This document shows, piece after piece, positions 1 to 14,189 of a DNA stretch of 64,000 nucleotides. The stretch's first letter is position 1. Each line of letters starts with the position of its first letter. Below the pieces are notes generated by a model. The model did no database searches. It was given only the letters and a program-made list of their open reading frames with translations, and had not been told where the DNA came from. The translations under genes were made by a program, and so were the position numbers. Origin of the DNA: Atrichornis clamosus (taxonomy: Eukaryota > Chordata > Aves > Passeriformes > Menuridae); contig WBMZ01008694.1 of assembly GCA_013400975.1 (NCBI GenBank), positions 273,391 to 337,390 on the forward strand, read 5' to 3'.

Positions 1-3000
1 ATTAACAACATGACAAGTTTGAACTTTTAAAAGCAAGACACTTTTTAGTTATTGGAGAGCAGAAAAAGGTCACAACGTTTTGTACAAAACAGAACCATGT
101 ACACTTCCAGGCCCATAATTTGCCTGCTCTTCTCAATAATTTATAAAGAAGCATGGAGAATAAAAGGGCCAACTTTGTAAGAAGAGGGATTGCTCTGCTT
201 ATGCATACAATGTAAGAGGAATTATTGTACAGGATAAAATGAATTATTTGTGTAAGTTAACTCTTGCAGCCTTGTTCTGATTGGCACAATAAAATAATTT
301 CTTTTGTTTCCTAAGAATGAAATGCACTGAGCCCAATTCACCATTCTGCCTGATTCTCTCTAGAAGTTGTTTTTTGGTTGCAAATAATAGTCACAAGGAA
401 ATGGGAAAGTGTATTGGTATCAGTGTTCCCTTGATCAGTGTAAGGCAAAGGAAAACTCAAGTATTTACTTTTCTGCTGTGGCTGCTATTGTCCTTGGGGA
501 CTGCTGAAACTTTAAATCAGAGTCCTAATTGGCACTCAGATAGCCATGAAATACCAGAAACTTCAAAAGCAGCTTAAGAGAGTAGTTACTGCCTTTTCTC
601 TGCTCCATTCTTTGCTGTCCACAGCACACACATAACAAGGATTTGGGAGGCTGAGTTATCGGCATTAAATCTTGCCGTGTGACTAGCTCAGACTTTGTAA
701 GACTAGGCACCCCTGAGCAAGGAGCTGACATTGAAGTCATAAACCTGCAGCAAATTACACTGTGCAAGTAAGTGATTGGAAGTGTGACATGATTTGCCCT
801 GACTCATCCGCTGGTGTTTTTGCTGCTCTTCAGGTAAGCCTGCAATATTTTTAAGAGTTGTGTTGTTATTTACAGCTTTTTAAAATCGAGATAGCTTGCA
901 AAAGTCAACATGTTCATGTACCCATAACCTAAGTATTGAGGAAGGGTGGGATAGGAGCTAAAGGGAGGTATGAATGCCACAGTGTGCCCCACTTTGCTGG
1001 CACAGTTCACATCCCTGGTTTGGAGTTTGCCAGTTCAGAGCAACTTGGTTGACTAATGGCTGCCTCTACTGCTCCCTCACCTCTGGTACATATTTTGAAC
1101 CTATTAACCTGGCACCAAAACCTGCTTTTCTCAGAAAGCTCTCTTCACAATTGCAGCAATCAAGGTAGTTAGTACTCAGGGTAGTAGCAATCACAAAGCA
1201 TTAATAGAAAGACTTGCTACTCTGCACAGTGCTGGTCCCAGTGCTTTTGAATGCAGTCTTGCACTGTGCAAGCATGATGAAATAGGAACAAGCACAGCTG
1301 GAGCTGTCAGACTTTTGTAGTCTAGCTGGATGAAGGCAGCAATTGTCATTGGAAACCAGGGAAATTGATTTTTTTTCATATCAAACATTGTCTAGTCCTA
1401 ATTTCCTTTCTCTAGGTTAGGACTGCTATTCATCTGTTGAAAGCTGTTCTTGGTGACTATGTGTACATCACGCTGGAGAGACAGCACAGCTGGAATAGAT
1501 GTACTTCTCTCCCCTTTCTGCTGGAAAAATGAAGGAAAGTGGGGAAAGGACTCTAAATTTCATGCCAAGGCAATGAAAGTTGTTCAAAATCCACTTGAAA
1601 AAGATGAACTTTTACTTTCAATAGAAAGCAAGTAGTCCTTGTGAAGTGACAGGGTGGGCCTATTAACAAAGAGGGTCATGGAAGGCCTGGGTATTTTGAG
1701 CATGTTTTGCTGGGTTTTAAAGATTCCTGAGAGACCTAAAACCCAGAGATGCCCCAGAGAGCAAAAACCCAAAGATACCCCCAGAACTGATGCCCTCAGG
1801 CTCTCAGGCTAGCATGTATCAGTTAGGTATGCTGAGAGGACATCAGAAAAACATTTCTTGGTTTGTTCTTTTTCAGCTGATACAATGTAAGTCAGGCATG
1901 AATTTCGAAAGGTGCCATAGCCCCCTGTTGGTACCTGATGAGATTTGCTTCCGTGCTTTGCAAAGAGAAGCGGGTTCACCAAGGCTTGAACTACCTTTGC
2001 TCTGGACCTCCAACCCCAGTAGTTCCAAGAAGGGCTTCCTAGAGGAGAGAAGACCCAGCATTTTAAGAGGAAGCCATTAAATTTGGTAAGAGAAACCAGT
2101 TATAAGTTATAAGGAAAAGTCAATACCATTTGTACAAGATTGAATCTGGAATGAAATTCTGTTGTCTGGAGTAGGTTGTTTGTGGTTTTGAGCTATTTTC
2201 TTACAGATGTATAAGTAGCTATAACTATTTACAGATTTTGATTGTTCAAAAGTTATGTCATAGAAATGGCATTACACAGGGAGTGTGGGATTTTGGTTAC
2301 GAAAGAGCAGAGAGTAGAGCTTTATAAGATCATTCTCTTTACTGCATGGGAGTGGCCATTTAGGCACTCACAGGTTCTGTATCCCCAGAAAGCCATTGCT
2401 CCACAGGGCTGAGACTGGTGCTGAGAGGTCCCTTTGGTTGTGCTCACATGTCACCACCATCTCAATCTTCAAGCTCATCAGCTTTCTCTCTGAACTCTTC
2501 CCTTACCCCTTTCTGCCATAAAAGTGTGTGTATGTGTGGGTATATACAGAAATAATATCATCAAGTATAAAGATAAAATAATTAAATATAACAATAGTGA
2601 AAAATAGTGGAGGGAGCTACTTGCTAACCTTCATTTAGTAGTTCTTTGTGAATTCCCAAGTATCCATATTGTACTAGTATCAGTTTGTTCTCTGATAAAG
2701 GACTTAATGTAAGTTCTGATTTCGGGGGGATTTTTATTACACTTGACTAATTTTGTGTGCAGTATTTTCAGCCTCCATTGAATGAAAAGCTTTTCAACTG
2801 TGGAAGTGTAGTCTAAAGTCAGAGTTAGGCTCAGTTTTTCCAAGTAATACCAGTTTGGCAAGTAAAAGACAGTGACACCTGGGAAACTTCACCAACCATC
2901 CAGAGTTTTCTCACATCTGAGAGGCTGGAATTTGGCTAGCAATTCAGATGGCAAAGTAGCATAATGGGGAGGAAACAGTCCGTCCATACCTCCCTCCATC

Positions 3001-3184
3001 TGTATGTCTGTCTCTGTCAATGTCGTAAATTTGACAAGAAAAGTAACAAGTCTTTTAGTTTGTGTAGGTAGAAAGCGCCCATCTCACATGGACTATTCCA
3101 GAACGAGAGCTGCATTTTGATGACAGGTTCCTGGATAGATCTAATTAGTGTCGTGTTTGGGAGGGAGAGTAATTAAAACTTGAC
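1..3184. other. Unique AT-rich non-coding DNA
   Basis: I see no gene, RNA gene or recognisable mobile element here. Open frames reach at most 96 codons (1790-2080, +) and overlap unrelated frames on the other strand, as chance ORFs do. Small runs such as the GT-rich stretch near 2525-2540 are the only simple-sequence features. It may be intergenic or intronic. Confidence 0.6.
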
Positions 3185-3221
3185 TATTTATTTATTTATC
3201 TATCTATCTATTTATTTATTA
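3185..3221. repeat. Compound tetranucleotide microsatellite (TATT)n(TATC)n
   Basis: TATT units are interrupted by three TATC units and then return to TATT. This compound pattern is typical of a point mutation spreading through a tetranucleotide array by slippage. It is likely polymorphic in length. Confidence 0.85.
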
Positions 3222-3779
3222 CATGTATCCATGCATTATACAAGAGTAATTTACTTTTACTTCCATTTTTTTTTACTGGAAACTTAGAAGTCACAATGCA
3301 CAGCTGGAATGAAGAGTAACTTTCAATTATTCAATATCTTGATTTCATCAAGGAAAATTTATACCTTCGTTAATACTAGTAAAGTACCTTTGAAAGAAGT
3401 AATAATATGACAGATATTGCTTTTTGTCAAATAAAAGAAATAGCATTTGATAACATTACAATCACAAAATATCTGTATTAGGTTATTGAAAAATAAAGTT
3501 TATACTCGTGAATATCTTAATTTACTGGAAACTGAGTTAAATACTTAGTGTTTGTTGGCACAGGCTGTTTTTTGTTGCTTTATTAGAAGGTGTCTTTTGC
3601 AGGCATTTTAACTTTTGATATTGCTCTAATTTTAAATGCCCAAATGTTGTTGGCAGGGTTCTTTACCTTGAACCAAAGCTATTATTATAAAAAATTCACA
3701 ATTCTGCAAATGAGAATGAGATAGTCAGTTTTCTTGGCAGGTTAATTTAGATAACTTTTCAGGTATGCATTTTTAAGCA

Positions 3780-4560
3780 AGAGTTCCATGAGAAATGTGA
3801 AAAATATTATCACTTACCGGAAATGCAAATGTGGCATTTGTTCAGCCTAATATGAATACCTCTGCACCAAGCAACAACACCAGAAGTGCCAATTAGGATG
3901 CAGTCCTGATTCCAAAAATTCACCCTTTCTTTTCAGTAATATGACATTTATGTGTCGCATCTTTTTTGTTTCAGAATGGCTGTGGTTCAACCTACTTGCA
4001 CAGAAATGCCAGTCGTGCTTGAATTTTATTTTAACTAAAAACCTGTTATTGTGCCAGGCATCAATACGGAATGGTTATGCATGTAATGTCTTTTATTATG
4101 GCTAGAATATAAAGACCTGTGCCATGTAGGTCAATCAGTGTTACGAATGACAGCAGTTGTTATCTGCTAGTGAGGACAGCAGTATAATAATAATGTTTAT
4201 TGCACATCATTTTTCAATGATTTTATGCTATCATTTAGGAGATGAATGAAATGGCTCTCTAGCTGACATGAATGTAAATAAATTAAGCATTAAGAACCAG
4301 AGAGTTCTAATCATCTTTCTTTAAGATTGCACTAAATGGTTGCAATCAGTGAAATAGATGAGAGATTGCATTAAATTGCTCTTCCAGATACTATATCACG
4401 CCAGCTCAAACAAGGTTCACATGCATTACAAAACAGCTCAGGTTGAAGGAGCAGCTGGAATGCCTCATAGACATGCATTTTCTGAGAGTAATGCATTGGA
4501 TGTGTACCTCTGCTTACAGTCTTTTATATTAACATACGTGAAGTGACAAAGAGAAACCCA
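3780..4560. promoter_or_regulatory. Candidate conserved non-coding element (enhancer-like)
   Basis: No coding potential or decayed repeat is visible. The stretch carries a perfect octamer POU-factor site (ATGCAAAT, 3823-3830), several ATGCAT/ATGCAAT-like and TAAT homeodomain cores, and even AT-rich complexity without slippage runs. Vertebrate developmental enhancers often have this texture. This is inference from composition and motifs; only a cross-species alignment can show conservation. It could equally be ordinary unique DNA. Confidence 0.25.
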
Positions 4561-7500
4561 AACAAATAGACAAGGGAAAACCTGTGCTGTTTTGTTCCAG
4601 GGCTTTACTCTTATAATAGATTTATGTTAATATATGCCATGGTTTAGAGGATTATGCAGGAACATAGCATTCATTGCAGCATTTTCTCAGCTCTTTCATT
4701 CAGCTTCTGATGGTTTTTTTAGGATGCTATTGGAAATTCACAGGGTGAAAAGATGACAGGTTGGAGAATGAAGGGAGGTTTGTTACTGTTATGAGGAGAG
4801 AATACAAGTACTGTGATATGGGTAGCAGATAGGCAATATCTGAGAAGCTGTCAACAGGACGCATTAAGGCTGGGTTTTCAGGAGCTGACCTCTTATTCTG
4901 CCAGTGCAAATCCACAAATTAAATTGTGTGAGCAGTTAGGTCACAGAGAGGTAGAGGCTTCTGTATTCATCTGACCTAAGGCAGATGCACCAAAGTGAAC
5001 CTGAAATATGGAGGGTTTAGGGGTCAGCAAAGACAGATTGGGAATTTGTCTCTTTATGTCTTTAAATAGAAGCACGGTGAGCACAATTAAAATTGTGATT
5101 GTTCAGGTCCTCCACTGCCAACAGGAGGAGCAGCATCACTTTTAATTTAAAGGTAATATGTCCCAAAGTTATCTCATTACTGATAGGATGCTGGTTCTGG
5201 CTGTGGGACACTGCCTAGGTGAGATGCTCCAAGCACCCCTCCAGCAGCTGCTCTGGAGCCAGCTACAGCCTGAGCCCTTAGCACAAGGTTGTGCTCGGAG
5301 GAGAGGGAAATTGTAAAATTCCCCAGCTTCTGGGTTCATGTCCTGTTGAACTGTTGTCCTATTAAGAACTAGAAAATTCCATATTTCCAAATTGGAAATT
5401 CCAAATTCCAGATTTCCTTCCCTCCTGCTGAAACATTCACTGACTGTACCAAGCTGACATGCTACTTGTTACTTAACTGAAAAAATGAGTCTCTGTTGAA
5501 TACGTGGGTGTAGCATTTCCTCACCACAGTAAGAGTGGATGAAAGAGTGGATGAAAGAAAAAACTCAATTTTCACATTTTATCCAATATTTTTAGTGACT
5601 ACTTAAACTGTAAAGCACTTTTTTGTTGATTTACTTTGCTCTAGTTTGGTTTTGTTTGGGTTTTTTTTTATGATTTTTGTTGTACTGAATATTCATTCAA
5701 TTTACTCAGGACTGGATAGGAACCAACCAAGCCATCTCCTACAAAAATATCAAGTACGAACACTTGGGAAAACATGTGGGCATGCACCTTTTAATTGCAT
5801 GCTCTTCATAGCCCAATATGCTTTTCAAAGAGTGACACCTGCATCTCTCTTTAAATGCCTTAAGGCTGAATAAATAAAAGCCTGCAATATGACTGCTTTT
5901 TCAGTCATACAGTGGGAGACAAAAGGAATGATTTTGGAATTTTTTTTTATACTATTGTTCATCTTTCCTAGTAGGCCAAGATTTATGGCAGGAAGAAGCA
6001 AGGCTAAGAGAGAACTGATACTGACTCATTCCACAAAGGGGAAAACCTTAATCCTTATCTCATAACTTCAGGGAAAAGAAAGATGGGAGCACCTAATTTG
6101 TCCCTTTAACTCCTAATTTCACTTGTGATCACTACAAAACTCATTGGGTGTCTACAGTGTCTGGTGCTTTTAAAATCCTGAAATACTCCCAATAAGAGTG
6201 GTTTTCTGAAGCCAACAAGAAAGTGGTCTCTAGACTGTGAGATTCTTCAGCCCACAGAGTAGTTCCTTTCTGTCACAGGTGATGCCCAAGGAATGAAGGC
6301 ATTGGTGGCCTAAGTTGCAAGGAAACATCATCTGTGTTTGCTAAGCAGCATCTGAATATGTTGCCTCTGAGCCATACAATATTTTTCTGTGCCTTTTATG
6401 TATGGTGATATTTTCAGTGCTGCAAAAAGCTTCTAACTCAAACTTCGAAATTAAGAAGTTTTAAGACCAGGCAATTCTCCGTGAAGTTAATGGAAGGTAT
6501 TAAAAAACTGTGCTTTAAACTACAAAATTTCTGGTACCCAAGGGGTAGAGAGACTTATGTTATCTTTCCATTAATGGTAGCTAATACACTTGGGTGGCCG
6601 GTTATACTTTGGTTTATTTAAGACTTTAATCTTTTATGTTACAGACAAAAATTATGCCTTAGTCCTAAGCATGAGAGCTGGCCACGTAACCAGTACAACT
6701 TGGCTTATATAGACAACAGTTCGCTGCCTGATAAAGGGAGACAGAACAGATAACTCCATCACCTTTTCACTTTTTCTCGCCAGAATTTAACAGCAGAATT
6801 TGTAGGCTTCCTCCCAGCAGGTAGGGAGCACTGCTCAAGTGGGATTTTGCCCCTACTTATGAAGTAGAATTCTTTCATAGAATTTCAGAGGTTTATTGCT
6901 TTAATTACCAATCAGGTAAATTATATCAGAACTAGAACAATAGTGTTATGTATAAAAGAATTCCAAGATGATTCTGTCTGAATTGTTAGTAAATACTTGA
7001 GATACAGCTGTAATCAAGGACAGGAGGATACAACACTGGACTGATGGATGTGGTGACCAAGACAGATTCAGATTCAGTGGTTGTTCCTAACAGAGACTCT
7101 GAAAGAACCAGTGCAGCCAAGAGCAGCCTGTTTTTCTGGATTTCCACATCACTTGCTCTGGAAGACTTATGGTTCTTTCATTGCAGCTTGTCACTCTTTA
7201 AAAGGTTTCTAAATCCTATCCAGGTCAATTCTGATGCTAGATAACCATGTTCTCATAGTTAGCAATTTGCAGATGGTGTCTGCAGTCTGCAAAGAGAGAG
7301 AGCTTTCCAGCCAAACCCTGCTCTGACTGAGAGGTGCTCTGAAAATTATGGAAGGCATCCCAAAAAGACAATAAAGTCTATCTTCTATTTACCTGTGTAG
7401 CACATAACAAGAGAGCAGGAGAAATCAAGGATATTACAGTGTCTCGTGTTCCTGTAGCAGAAGTGATTTTGAGAAGTGAAACTATGGTTAGACTGCAAGA

Positions 7501-10500
7501 ACAGAAGAAAGATAGTTATTGCCTGAAATTATACATGGGTTTTGCTGGCTGATATTTTAAGAACTTTGTGATGTACATCCAGATACCTGAGGCTCTTCTT
7601 AATCAACTAAAGCATGTATATGCAAAAAGGGATATACAAGTTCTGTCCCATTTTCAAAACACATGGAGAGCAGTGAAATAGGATGTGGTGATGAAAAACT
7701 GCTTCTATAGTGCTAAAGAACTTGAAATATATGCTCTGTTTTGATGGGTGGTGCACTTAGTGTGGAAATGGAAGTAGATCCACGTCTGGCTGGAGAGACT
7801 AGTGGTGCATCCTTATAATGCATTAAAATGGTGATGGGGCAAGGTAATGTCACAGCTTGTGACATCATGTTGCAAAACCTTTGCTCACCCAACAAGATTA
7901 CGCCTGGCAAAGGGAGCATCCTCCTGTCCAGCAGCACCGGTTACATGTGACAGCTGAGACAAAAGACCCCCCAACTTTATTTTTCTCTTTACCTTCTGAG
8001 TTAATTTTGCAATCAATTAACCCCCAGGCTGGTTTGCTGTGTGGTGCAGAAGCAGCTGTGCTGATAATGCTGAAATGTGCATGTGTGATTAGGTTGGGAG
8101 ATGTCCAGGAGAGCTGTGACTCTGTTCCAGGGTGTTGGCACCAGTGATCCTCCCGCATGTACTCCCAGCTGACTTGAGGTCTATAAAAGCAAAACACGAT
8201 CAGCTTTTGTGCATGTAGATTGCTTATGTTTTTCTAAGCTTCTACTTGGCTGCAGTTTTTTAGTTGCTGTAACTCCATCTGAGAGGGGTATGAGTTTTTG
8301 TCTCCCAAAGTGCAGCACTGAGCACAGATACCACAGACTAACACTACAGTACCTTCTGCCAGTACTGTTTATTACCCTGTGGGAACTAAAAGCAAACAAC
8401 TTGGGCTGATAAAAGCCTTTTCTGCGTGTGCATCTGTGTTCATGTCCAGTTTTGACCCTGAATTATTTAAGACCACACACATGTCAGGACTCTACCCTTT
8501 TATCTGGAAATGACTGTCAGATTGCTGGAAAAATGCACTAACTAATTATGGTGGGAAGGCCAGTCCCTTGCACTGGCACAGGGGGTGGGCAGTATCTGCT
8601 GGGGGTGCTACTGTTGGGGTGAGCCAAGTGCTACTCCTGAGACACAGGTCAGCTGTGACTAGTAAAGAAGGTGATGCCATGCTCCAAAGATGACCAGTCC
8701 AAGAAGGTTGGAAGTGCAACTGTTTTAAATACCACTGAGATTAAAGTCTTGGTTGATACTATTGTCTCACAGACCATTGCCTTTTGCCACAATTCATTAC
8801 TGAACCCCAGGAACCCTTATTTTTCAAAGTCCCTATAACCTTCAGAGGAGTTGCACATTTCTGTAGAGCAGCTGCACTAAGCTGGTATCTGCACCACCTC
8901 TGGTTTGCAGTCCACAGCCTGGAGACACTGCTGGCTAGGTACTGTGCTTAATGATCTGGAAGTCATCACACTTAGGACTGTCCTAAGATGTCTTTAAGAT
9001 CCAGAAACTTTCACATTTCTTCTCACAAAAGGAAAATGAGAGATCTTGGAGGCTGCATGATTAGCCTGGGAAACATTCAGGTCTGAGTGTGTTTTCAGAG
9101 TAGCAGAAATCAAAGCTAAAAGCAGTAAAGGGTATTCTGAAAGGAAAAGCAGCAGGGGTTGGGTTTTAGGAGGGTACCAAAGCAGTGTTCATGCTAGCTT
9201 GGATAAGTTATTGTCAGTCCCCCAAAATCATCATCACGATGCTATTGAAAGCTACTAAATAACCCCATCACATTAAAAAAAAATTAGGTGGATCAAGTTT
9301 AATCCAGTGACTTTAGGACAAATAAAAGTAAAATTTGGAATTCTGTTTCAAGTGTCTATTGCGTCTGAAATTTATCTTAAAAAAATATGAGAAAATGAAA
9401 CACTTTCCATTGTTTTGTAGAATAAAGGTCCCTACAATTAATTACTTTGTTGACTGATGACACATTTTTGAGAGAGTAGTTTTTGTAGCAAATATTTTTG
9501 ATGCAAGGAATTTGAAGTGTACTGCTAAACCACAGACTTTGTTATTGTATTGCATGAACACTGGGAAATGATGTTGGATGGCTGATGGAAAATATATTAG
9601 AAGAGAAGTAATAATGCTAGTAAAGCTTTAAGCTGTTAAAGACGTTTTTCTTGACTGCCTGATAAAGAATAAAAGGTGAGAATTGGAAGCTCCACAAGTC
9701 ATCATCTGGAATTATCTTTCTGGAGATCCAGGAGAAAATAGAAGTCTGTGGGAAAGACCATTTTTAACAGAACTGAACAGTGAAAACTAAATCAACAGGC
9801 TATTTTTCTTGCTGGTAACAGTGTTTTCTTTTAGAGGAGTTTTATTTCATCATCTCTTGTTCCTGATTTTTCTCTTGATTGAACAGGTATTGTTCAAGGG
9901 GCAAATGAGAATAAATTAGTCTTCTTCTTTGATGATGGTTATCTTGACAATAATTTGTGTGTAGCAGGAATACAGATGTTCTCAAACACTACATTCTTAA
10001 ATAAATAAAAAGAATAAGGAAGAGTCTTAAAGCAGAGAGTCAACATGGCTGGAGGATTGGTGGCAAGTATAGCCTCTAACTCACTGTAATCATTGTGGAG
10101 TTTTTGATAATATATTTTTAAATCTACATTTTTCTTCACTCTGTCACAGTAGTCAAGGATTCCAAGGATGCAATGATTTAGAGGGGTATTAATGGCTTCT
10201 GGTATTTTGAATTGTTTACACAGAGTGGAAAGGCTGTGACAGTAAACACTGGAGGTAATTTCAGTGAGAACCATGAGTGGAGCCAAGTTACACAGAGCAG
10301 ATGAATGGAGGCTGATGCAGTGTCCTCTGGGACCAGGAGAGTTGACTCTCCTGCTCAGCTTTGGGACTCAGCTTTTCAATATCAGTACCAAAAGTGCAGA
10401 CACAAAGAAAGATATAAGCAAATTCTTAATGACTTGACCTTTCAGAAGGTACTGTATACGTGACTTTTACCCTTTTCATTGTTACCAGCCAGTAGCCTTG

Positions 10501-12296
10501 CCTTAAAAAAGAGGAAAAAAAAGTCTAGGACAAAACAAATAAGCCTTGAATTAATTAATGTGAATATGACAAGTTATAGGATGATCTGGGAGGCAGGCAG
10601 AGATATGGCTGGGATTTTGAAGTGTCTTCCTTGCATGTAAAGAATGATATTTCTGCACAGTCCTCATCATTGCATATGATGAACTTTGTACCCAGGCTTA
10701 ATGAGACTGTATGGCTTTTGTGTTTGTTGGTTGCTTTGGGGTTTTTTTACAGAAACAGCTAGTGGAAAGAATAGAAAAAAGAAAGGAACAACAAAGAAAA
10801 TAAAGTCAGAAACAAACTATTTAAGAGAGAGGACCTGATAATGGATTTTAGCATAGGACTTTTGCAATAACCAAAGGCATATTTACAGAGGTTTCCTATG
10901 ACAGAAATCCAGTGCTCAGAGTTTCTTCACACACATCATTTCTTTCTGAGCATTTGGACTGAGAACAGGCACAACATGACAGTTTCCAGACTAAAACTTT
11001 TGGTAGTATAGTAGGATATGCCAGGCAAAAACCATCTAAATTCCCACATTTTTTTTTCCAGTGTTTAACATTATTCAGGAATTTATAAAAATGGCAACCT
11101 AGTGGATACTCTGGGGAGTTTTTTTAGTAAAAGCAGACAGCATTGAAAACATATATAAGTTCATATCCTATAAATTGTAGCATGTGACCCTGAAAGGCGA
11201 TGTAGCTGAACTCCTGGGAAATGGGCTGCAGGCTGCAGCAGCCTGGTAAGGAGTAAATTTATTGTAATATGGAGCAGGCAGGAGTACAAGGACGATGTTC
11301 TGTGAGAGGTGTTCCTGAGGTTGGATGAGGGTACTTCCTGTATAGTACCTGGCATGTATGAGCATCAAGGGAAGAAAACAAGTGCTTGTGTCATTATAAA
11401 GGGGCAGAAATGCTATGGAATAGGGAGCTTGAAAATTCTAGCTGATTCCTTGTACATGCTGATTCTAGCAGCAATACCAGATGAGGGAATGACTTTTTGA
11501 TAAGAAGCATAGCATTGCTGTTCTGTGGGCCACCTAGTTACAAACAGACAATTTGCGCTATAGAATTGGGTACAGGATTCTGTACAGTATTTCCCTTTAT
11601 TTTTTCAGTGATTAACTCTGAGAGCTGGGATGATATACCACCTGAGGTTTTATCTGATGCTGAATCAATTTTCTTTTGCTCATATTTTATTGTTATAGTT
11701 ATTGGTTCTGAAAGCTTACTGCCATCTATGAAACTGTTCCTTCATTAATGTCTGACAATCCACAGGGACATTTTCATGGTAACTTCTACATCTTGACCTG
11801 TAAATTTTCTAGGATTTGAACAATCTTAATGTGAGCAAAAATCTCTGCTACTACAGAGAGGGGGAATTATTTATTTGTACAATCAGTAGTGAGTGTACCC
11901 CTAAGCTATAATAAAACTGTTAAAACCAAGTGTTCAGTAACTTCCTGTCTAGAAATATTTTCTGAGCCTTTCTCTGTATAGTTTGCTGTGGCTTGAATTA
12001 TAATTTGTTAAATATATTATGACATACTATTTACCACAAATCACAGCTTTGAGACCTCTGTGTGGCTATGTCCCCTAGGAATTTCATAAATAAATCACTG
12101 AAAACTAGACATATTCTTCAATCCCTTTTGCTGTATTTTATGTCTTCTGAATGATATCTGCTTTGACTTGGATGAAACTAGGTTTATTAATGTTGCTTTA
12201 TCACTTGCTGAGGGATGTGATGTGCTGAAGTGGAATTTGGACACTGCTTCTTGTTAGCATGTGTGGCTTGTAGACCATAAAGCTCTTATCATAGAT
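4561..12296. other. Unique non-coding DNA
   Basis: I see no gene that I can name. Small internal duplications occur, such as 'gagtggatgaaa' repeated near 5530-5555. One exon-like stretch after a good polypyrimidine tract at 9886-10008 is discussed under findings but is too weak to call as an exon. A 115-codon minus-strand ORF (9939-10286) covers the same bases and resembles no family I recognise. Confidence 0.55.
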
Positions 12297-12340
12297 GGGG
12301 GGGGAGGTGGAAAGGAAAGGAAAAAAAAGGGGAAAAAAGG
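12297..12340 (+). repeat. 44-nt uninterrupted polypurine tract
   Basis: The run begins with eight G and continues with only A and G, ending in GGGG-A6-GG, with no pyrimidine across 44 bases. Such tracts can form triplex or other non-B structures and are prone to slippage. It may be the decayed tail of an insertion, but no body of an element is recognisable beside it. Confidence 0.85.
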
Positions 12341-14189
12341 TACTTATTATTCAAGACAGTTGAGCAAATTGAAAACTCTTGGTTCATGTGAAGACCTCTA
12401 CTGAACTGTCCCCAAAAAGAAAAATTAATGAAATGCTGCTTCACTAGGGTTTTATTCTGCATTGTATTTTGACATTGATTTGATCTGAAATTTCATCTTG
12501 ACTAGTAGTCAACATCCTTAATACTCATATTGCTTTGGTGGCTCAGGTCTGTACACTCTAGGATTTGTTGATGAAATTGCAGTGTTTTGTAAAAGTTGGT
12601 GGTTTTACTTGGTTCTTTCAGAAAGTAAATCTAAGAGAATTGGTCTATTACTGGATATGCATCTGATTCTGGGTCAGTGAGAGATGCAGATGCTCAACAT
12701 TCCTCATTATTGAGCCATAAAAATAAGGAGGCATCTCAGACTGGTTCAGGCAGGCTTTTGAAAAGAAAAAAAGGAAAAAAAAAAAAGCCTAATTCTGAGC
12801 AGCTCAGGTAATATCTTACTGCTTGTCCTTCAGGATTGTTCACTTAATAACGTAGCCTTATCATATAACACATTTAAGCAGATATTTAATTGAACCTTAA
12901 TTGTTACTTGGTGCAATACTACATATGGATAGGCCCAAAGGATGTGGTTTTAGATCTTGTTGCTGGAGTATATGTGAACTCAACACAGTAGGGCTCAGAA
13001 CAGTGCTCACAAATGCCTGTACTTACTGCCTTGCCACACTGGGGCCAATTGCTGTCACAGTGTCCTGTAAAATGCATTCCCTGTTCTGATTCTGTTTGAC
13101 TTCAATATGATGCCTTTTGTACAGCTTTTGTCATATTCATTTTGTGAGCAGAAGAAAGATTTTTAATCTGAGTTGCCTCTTTTGTCCTACATCCATTAAA
13201 TAACCAGATGGTAATAAACCTGTTTAGATAATAATTATAATGATAATAATAATAATAATAATTAGATGGGATTCTTATCCTCCAGAACTTTTTTTAATCA
13301 TGCATCGTTCTCTTGGACATCTTTGGCCATATAAGTATATACGCTTTGGTAATATTTATGTACATGTATATCATCTACACTGAAATAGAAAATTTTAAGT
13401 TCTAATTCTTGTTACATAAAAATATTAAATTATTTTTCATGTGTAAATTGTGGATGTTCTTACTGTAAATCAGCTTGTTACTTTTACAATACAATCAGTA
13501 TTATCATTTCGTATATTTCAGCAGAAGGCATACCAATGTACTTTGGGCTGTAATATTCTGAGATCAGCCATCCATTTATGAAATGCCCTCCTGGCATTTA
13601 GAAGCAGTATCCATTCTGCAAGAGCAACAATGTGTGAAAACTTGTAGGAAGTAACATAAATAATGGTTTATCCAGTTGAAACACAGAGCCATTGGTTTGT
13701 AAATAGCACAGATGTAACTCCCATGCTGCAATTTGGACGCTACTCTGTCATAAAACCATCTGACTTTTGCCATGTCTAAGACATGTCACATAATGTATCG
13801 CCTCCTTCATACTCTATAGTTGGTGGTTTATTTGCGGTGGTCTCTGAGAAATTAATTATTAGATTTAATGGCTTCAGGAGATTAAGTTCTCAAACTGAAG
13901 TAGAACATCTCTAGCATATCTCCTTCTATTTTGTGACCTCTGAGTTGCCTCTCAAATAATGAATATCTTATTTATTCTTAATATCCTTATTTATTCTTAA
14001 TAAAAAATAGGTGATATGTATTTGCATTAACCTTTACTTTTTCTGCCATCTGAGGAAGCAAATTAGTGGCACTGAGACTACAACCTTTTTTAAACAGTGT
14101 AGCCAGCCGATCTACTATAAACAGATAGAACAAAGCTGAAAAAGGTGTTTATGGAAACTTGCTGAGATTTTGAAACCTAACAGTAGAAA
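12341..14189. other. Unique AT-rich non-coding DNA with short simple repeats
   Basis: The stretch contains a short A-run near 12,775-12,786, an (ATA)n microsatellite at 13,243-13,263, and a 22-bp near-perfect local duplication around 13,960-14,002 ('cttatttattcttaata' twice). No gene or transposon is recognisable. Confidence 0.6.
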
